Assembly: GCF_000720115.1 (NCBI RefSeq)
Contig: NZ_JOIR01000048.1
Location: 1 to 64,000, forward strand
Source of the DNA: Streptomyces sp. NRRL F-2580
GTDB taxonomy: Bacteria; Actinomycetota; Actinomycetes; Streptomycetales; Streptomycetaceae
Direction: 5' to 3'
Length of the DNA: 64,000 nucleotides
The notes beneath the pieces were generated by a model. That model did no database searches, was not told the DNA's origin, and saw only the letters and a list, made by a program, of their open reading frames with translations. Below, piece by piece: positions 60,928 to 64,000 of the stretch (position 1 is its first letter; every line of letters begins with the position of its first letter). The translations under genes and the position numbers were made by a program.

Positions 60928-61953
60928 TCACCCGCCGCCGGCCCCGTCGGGATCCGGGGGCGCGGGCCGGTGCCGGACGCGGTACGCCCCGGGAGGCATG
61001 CCCTCCCACCGGGTGAAGGCACGGACGAGAGCCGTCGCGCCGCTGAGGCCGACGAGGGGGGCGATCCGGTCCAGTGGCAGGTCCGTGGTCTCCAACAGCC
61101 GCCCGGCCCGGCCGTGGCGGGCGGCGTCGAGGAGCGCCCGCCACGACGTGCCCTCCGCGTGCAGGGCCCGCCGCAGCGTCCGGACGCTGAGGTTGAGCTC
61201 CTTGGCGGGGCCCTCGGGACCCGCGTCCTCCAGCGCGGCGTGCTCCAGCCACCGCCGTACGCGCCCGGCCACGGTCGCGCCCGCGGACAGCTGGTCCAGA
61301 AGCCGGTCGGCGTAGGCCCGGTGCAGGGCGTTGAGCGCGGGATCGTAGAGCGGACGGCGCCGGTCGAGGTCCTCGTCGGCGACCGTGATCGTGTTCTCCC
61401 GGGTGTCGAAGGTGACGGGGCAGCCGAGGACACGGGCGTAGGGCTCGGCCGAGCCCGCACGCGGGTGGGCGAACGACACGGCCAGGGGCGCCCAGTCGTC
61501 GCCGGCGATCCAGCGGGCCGCCCGCACCATGATGCTGACGACCGCCTCCACCTGCTGGGGGTGCATGGCAGCCGGGGCGACGGTCGGCCGGTAGCGGATC
61601 CGGCCGACGCCGCTGCCGCGGTGCAGGGTCACCGTGCCCGCCTGGCTCACCAGGGGGTGGTAGCGCTCGGCCGCCCGCGCGGCGTCCGCGAGACTGGCGC
61701 AGGTGAGGACGAGGTGGCCGAGGATGTGCAGGCCTTCGGGCCGGATGCGGTCGCCCACGAGGAGTCCGGTGTGCGGGCCGGCGTCCCGGGCGTCGAGCAC
61801 CGAGTCCCACAGGGCGCGCATCTCGCCGTACTCCAGCCGGTCCGTGGGCAGGGCCCAGGAGGAGGAGGCCGGCCCGCTTTCGCCCTCGGCCGTGGCGTTC
61901 AGGACGGCGAGGGCGTAACACGCGGTGACGGAGGGCGACTCGGTGGCGGACAC
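60928..61953 (-). CDS. AraC-family regulator with AraC_binding_2/Arabinose-like N-domain (341 aa)
   Basis: The N-terminal about 200 residues match the PF12625 type sensor (PEGLHILGHLVLTCASLADA, MHPQQVEAVVSIMVRAARWI). The C-terminal double HTH is LNLSVRTLRRALHAEGTSWR ... LDRIAPLVGLSGATALVRAF with the final FxRWxGxxPxxYR. It is divergent from a DJ-1/PfpI gene across 272 bases and is its likely regulator. Confidence 0.92.
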   Translation of the reverse strand: MSATESPSVTACYALAVLNATAEGESGPASSSWALPTDRLEYGEMRALWDSVLDARDAGPHTGLLVGDRIRPEGLHILGHLVLTCASLADAARAAERYHPLVSQAGTVTLHRGSGVGRIRYRPTVAPAAMHPQQVEAVVSIMVRAARWIAGDDWAPLAVSFAHPRAGSAEPYARVLGCPVTFDTRENTITVADEDLDRRRPLYDPALNALHRAYADRLLDQLSAGATVAGRVRRWLEHAALEDAGPEGPAKELNLSVRTLRRALHAEGTSWRALLDAARHGRAGRLLETTDLPLDRIAPLVGLSGATALVRAFTRWEGMPPGAYRVRHRPAPPDPDGAGGG

Positions 61954-62160
61954 GGCCGCCAGTCAATGCGGGCGCACCACCCCCGTCAACACCGTCCGCG
62001 GGACGGCCGCCGGCGGGTGGGTCCGGAGAACGGGTCCGAGGAGCGGGTTCGGGGAGCGGTCCGGAGAGTCAACGGATTGGCCGCCGGAGTGAATGACGGC
62101 GCCGCGGGCCGCTCCTAAGGTCGGCCTTCGGACACCGAGGGATCAGGGGCCCGCGGAGTG

Positions 62161-62187
62161 CCGGGGAAGCCGGGGAAGCCGGGGAAG
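62161..62187. repeat. Three perfect CCGGGGAAG repeats
   Basis: Three direct 9-base copies, 38 bases before the GTG of the DJ-1/PfpI gene, in the spacer shared with the divergent AraC gene. The position fits either a promoter-proximal regulator array or the mRNA leader. Confidence 0.9.
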
Positions 62188-62225
62188 CGTGCTGCCCTGA
62201 TCACCACCGCTCAGAGGAGTACGCC

Positions 62226-63017
62226 GTGATTCTCTTCCTGCTTCCCGCAGGCGACTACGACCCCACCGAGGCGGCGGTGCCCTGGGCCGCACTGCGGGAC
62301 GCCGGCTTCGAGGTGCGGTTCGCGACCCCCGGCGGGAAGGTCGCGCTCGCCGACCCCCGGCTCACGGACCTCGGGTTCTCCTGGCTGTCGCCCTGGCTGA
62401 TGACCCGCCGCGCCGAACTGGCCGCCTACTGGCGCCTCACCGAGGACCCCCATTTCCTCGCCCCCTCCTCGTACGAGGAGTACGCGCGGTCCGCGGACGA
62501 GGACCCGGCCGCCATCACGGGCCTCTTCGTACCCGGCGGCCACGCCGCCGGCATGCGGACGCTGCTCGAAGACGCCACCGCCCAGCGGCTGTTCGCCCGG
62601 CTCTTCACCCAGGGGCTGCCGGTGGGAGCCGTGTGCCACGGCGTGCTGCTCGCGGCCCGAGCCAGGGATCCCGCCACCGGGCGCTCGGTCCTCCACGGCC
62701 GGCGGACGACGGCTCTGACGTCCCTGCTGGAGCTGACCGGATGGAACCTCACCCGGCTCTGGCTCGGGCGCTACTACCGCACGTACCGCACCACCGTGCA
62801 GCAGGAGGTCACCGCGGCGCTCGCCGATCCGCGCCACTTCCTGGCCGGTCCGCCGCTGCCGTTGCGCGACACCGCCGCCCGGCCCGGACGGGGATTCACC
62901 GTCAAGGACGGCAATTACGTCTCCGCGCGGTGGCCCGGCGACTGCCACCGCCTGGCGGCGGACTATCTGGCCCTGGTCCGCGCCCATGCGGCGGGAACGG
63001 TGCACCGGGCGGGCTGA
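62226..63017 (+). CDS. DJ-1/PfpI (class I glutamine amidotransferase-like) protein (263 aa)
   Basis: Begins ILFLLPAGDYDPTEAAVPW and DAGFEVRFATPGGKVALADP, with the nucleophile elbow LPVGAVCHGVLLAARA where Cys is the active residue. The C-terminal half is longer than in minimal DJ-1 proteins (RYYRTYRTTVQQEVTAALAD). Members include glyoxalase III/deglycase-like and chaperone-like proteins. GTG 62226 is preceded by AGAGGAG. Regulated probably by the divergent AraC protein. Confidence 0.9.
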   Translation: MILFLLPAGDYDPTEAAVPWAALRDAGFEVRFATPGGKVALADPRLTDLGFSWLSPWLMTRRAELAAYWRLTEDPHFLAPSSYEEYARSADEDPAAITGLFVPGGHAAGMRTLLEDATAQRLFARLFTQGLPVGAVCHGVLLAARARDPATGRSVLHGRRTTALTSLLELTGWNLTRLWLGRYYRTYRTTVQQEVTAALADPRHFLAGPPLPLRDTAARPGRGFTVKDGNYVSARWPGDCHRLAADYLALVRAHAAGTVHRAG

Positions 63018-63096
63018 CCCCCGCCCCCGCAGCGCGCGGGCCGGCGGCCGAAAACCATCTCCGCAGTGTCCTGAACGCTTCGTGAAAAGGATGGGC

Positions 63097-64000
63097 ATGG
63101 ATCGACGAAGAGCCTTCGGACGAGACCGGTACGCCTTGATCGGCCTGGTCCTCGCGATGGTCACCCTGGTCCTCGGCCCCGCGTCGGCGGGCGCGTCAGC
63201 GGACGCGTCGGCGCGCCCGCAGTGGTGGGAGCCCGTGGCACGCCCGGCCCCGGACTCGCAGGTCAACGTCAGCGGGGAGCCGTTCACCGGGACCGACGCC
63301 CAGGGCCGGGTCCGCGGATACGTCGACGCGCACGTCCACCTGATGTCCAACGAGGGCTTCGGAGGACGGCTCGTCTGCGGAAAGGTCTTCTCCACGGCGG
63401 GGGTGGCGGACGCCCTCAAGGACTGCCCCGAGCACTACCCGGACGGCGTCCTCGCCCTCTTCGACATGATCACCAACGGCGGTGACGGCCGGCACGACCC
63501 CAACGGCTGGCCCACGTTCCGCGACTGGCCGGCCCACGACTCCGCCACCCACCAGCAGACCTACTACGCCTGGGTGGAGCGCGCCTGGCGGGGCGGCCAG
63601 CGGGTCCTGGTGAACGACATGGTCACCAACGGAGTCATCTGTTCGCTCTACTTCTTCAAGGACCGCGGCTGCGACGAGATGACCGCGACCAGGCTCCAGA
63701 TCCAGAAGACCTACGAACTCCAGGCCTACGTCGACACCATGTACGGCGGCGCGGGCAAGGGCTGGTTCCGGGTCGTCACCGAGCCTGACCAGGCCCGCAA
63801 GGTCATCCAGGAGGGCAAGCTCGCCGTCGTCCTCGGCGTGGAGACCTCCGAACCGTTCGGCTGCAAGCAGGTGCTGGACAGCGCCCGCTGCACCATGGCC
63901 GACATCGACCGCGGCCTGGACGAGCTGCACCGCCTGGGCGTGCGCAGCATGTTCCTGTGCCACAAGTTCGACAACGCCCTGTGCGGCGTCCGGTTCGATT
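63097..64000 (+). CDS. Secreted metal-dependent hydrolase, 3' end beyond the window (at least 301 aa)
   Basis: A signal peptide (RYALIGLVLAMVTLVLGPAS, then AGASA cleavage region) is followed by QWWEPVARPAPDSQVNVSGE. The metal motif VDAHVHLMSNEGFG and later ELHRLGVRSMFLCHKFDN suggest a TIM-barrel amidohydrolase or peptidase M19-like fold. Tryptophan-rich, Cys-containing mature sequence fits an extracellular enzyme. ATG 63097 has AAAAGG upstream; ATG 63091 is in the same frame. The gene runs off the end of the window. Confidence 0.8.
   Translation, partial: MDRRRAFGRDRYALIGLVLAMVTLVLGPASAGASADASARPQWWEPVARPAPDSQVNVSGEPFTGTDAQGRVRGYVDAHVHLMSNEGFGGRLVCGKVFSTAGVADALKDCPEHYPDGVLALFDMITNGGDGRHDPNGWPTFRDWPAHDSATHQQTYYAWVERAWRGGQRVLVNDMVTNGVICSLYFFKDRGCDEMTATRLQIQKTYELQAYVDTMYGGAGKGWFRVVTEPDQARKVIQEGKLAVVLGVETSEPFGCKQVLDSARCTMADIDRGLDELHRLGVRSMFLCHKFDNALCGVRFD

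Overview
This window is high-GC actinobacterial DNA. Gene content points to Streptomyces or a close relative: an SsgA-like sporulation protein, DUF5133, DUF6479 and DUF4235 type small proteins, many SpoIIE-type PP2C phosphatases with STAS and RsbW-like partners, frequent GTG/TTG starts and ATGA/GTGA overlaps. No rRNA, tRNA or CRISPR array was seen. All names come from reading translations and motifs; no database search was possible.

Layout. 0-2 kb: a small hydrophobic protein, then a tightly packed set of lipoprotein, 30-residue membrane peptide and DUF6766-like membrane protein. 2-7 kb: an Orn/Lys/Arg decarboxylase, an RsbW-like ATPase, and a translationally coupled STAS - NarL-type regulator - PAS histidine kinase - receiver-only operon. 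7-13.5 kb: a phospholipase D/cardiolipin synthase, cold-shock protein, CBS protein, a complete RsbQ-RsbP-RsbV-like operon, and a hemerythrin with a sigma-B-type promoter. 13.5-19.5 kb: a large KatE catalase, a decayed flavin reductase, a YihY-like membrane protein and a holin/DUF3618/DUF4235 operon. Sigma-B-like promoters recur ahead of several of these genes, so the first 20 kb reads as a general-stress region.

19.5-34.2 kb is a gene graveyard. It holds remnants of Ku, a Tn3 transposase, a tyrosine recombinase, plasmid-type genes, a PQQ-propeller protein, an IS110 element with three frameshifts, a SpoIIE phosphatase, a FAD oxidoreductase and a cytochrome P450. Scattered among them are a few intact genes (alpha/beta hydrolase, DUF6518-like, MerR, amidohydrolase, SRPBCC, 5'-nucleotidase). 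A 192-bp piece of the amidohydrolase gene is duplicated about 5 kb away. The simplest reading is one or more decayed integrative elements in a chromosome arm.

34.4-43 kb: deoxynucleoside kinase, a CHASE3 histidine kinase overlapping a receiver-PP2C phosphatase, a divergent HTH-receiver fusion, DUF5133, SsgA-like, GH15 and a Ddn-like protein. 43-46.6 kb: an arsenic island (arsC, two arsR, an aquaporin, an ArsO-like flavoprotein) with clear operator dyads and no ArsB/Acr3 pump. 47-53 kb: the glycerol locus glpF-glpK-glpD with a divergent dhaK lacking dhaL; all three of its spacers carry short tandem repeats. 53-64 kb: YceI, an 838-residue PAS-GAF-PP2C-ATPase regulator, a TetR-controlled NTF2/NmrA operon with two matched operators, Ohr, an AraC regulator divergent from a DJ-1/PfpI protein, and the start of a secreted metal-dependent hydrolase cut by the window edge.
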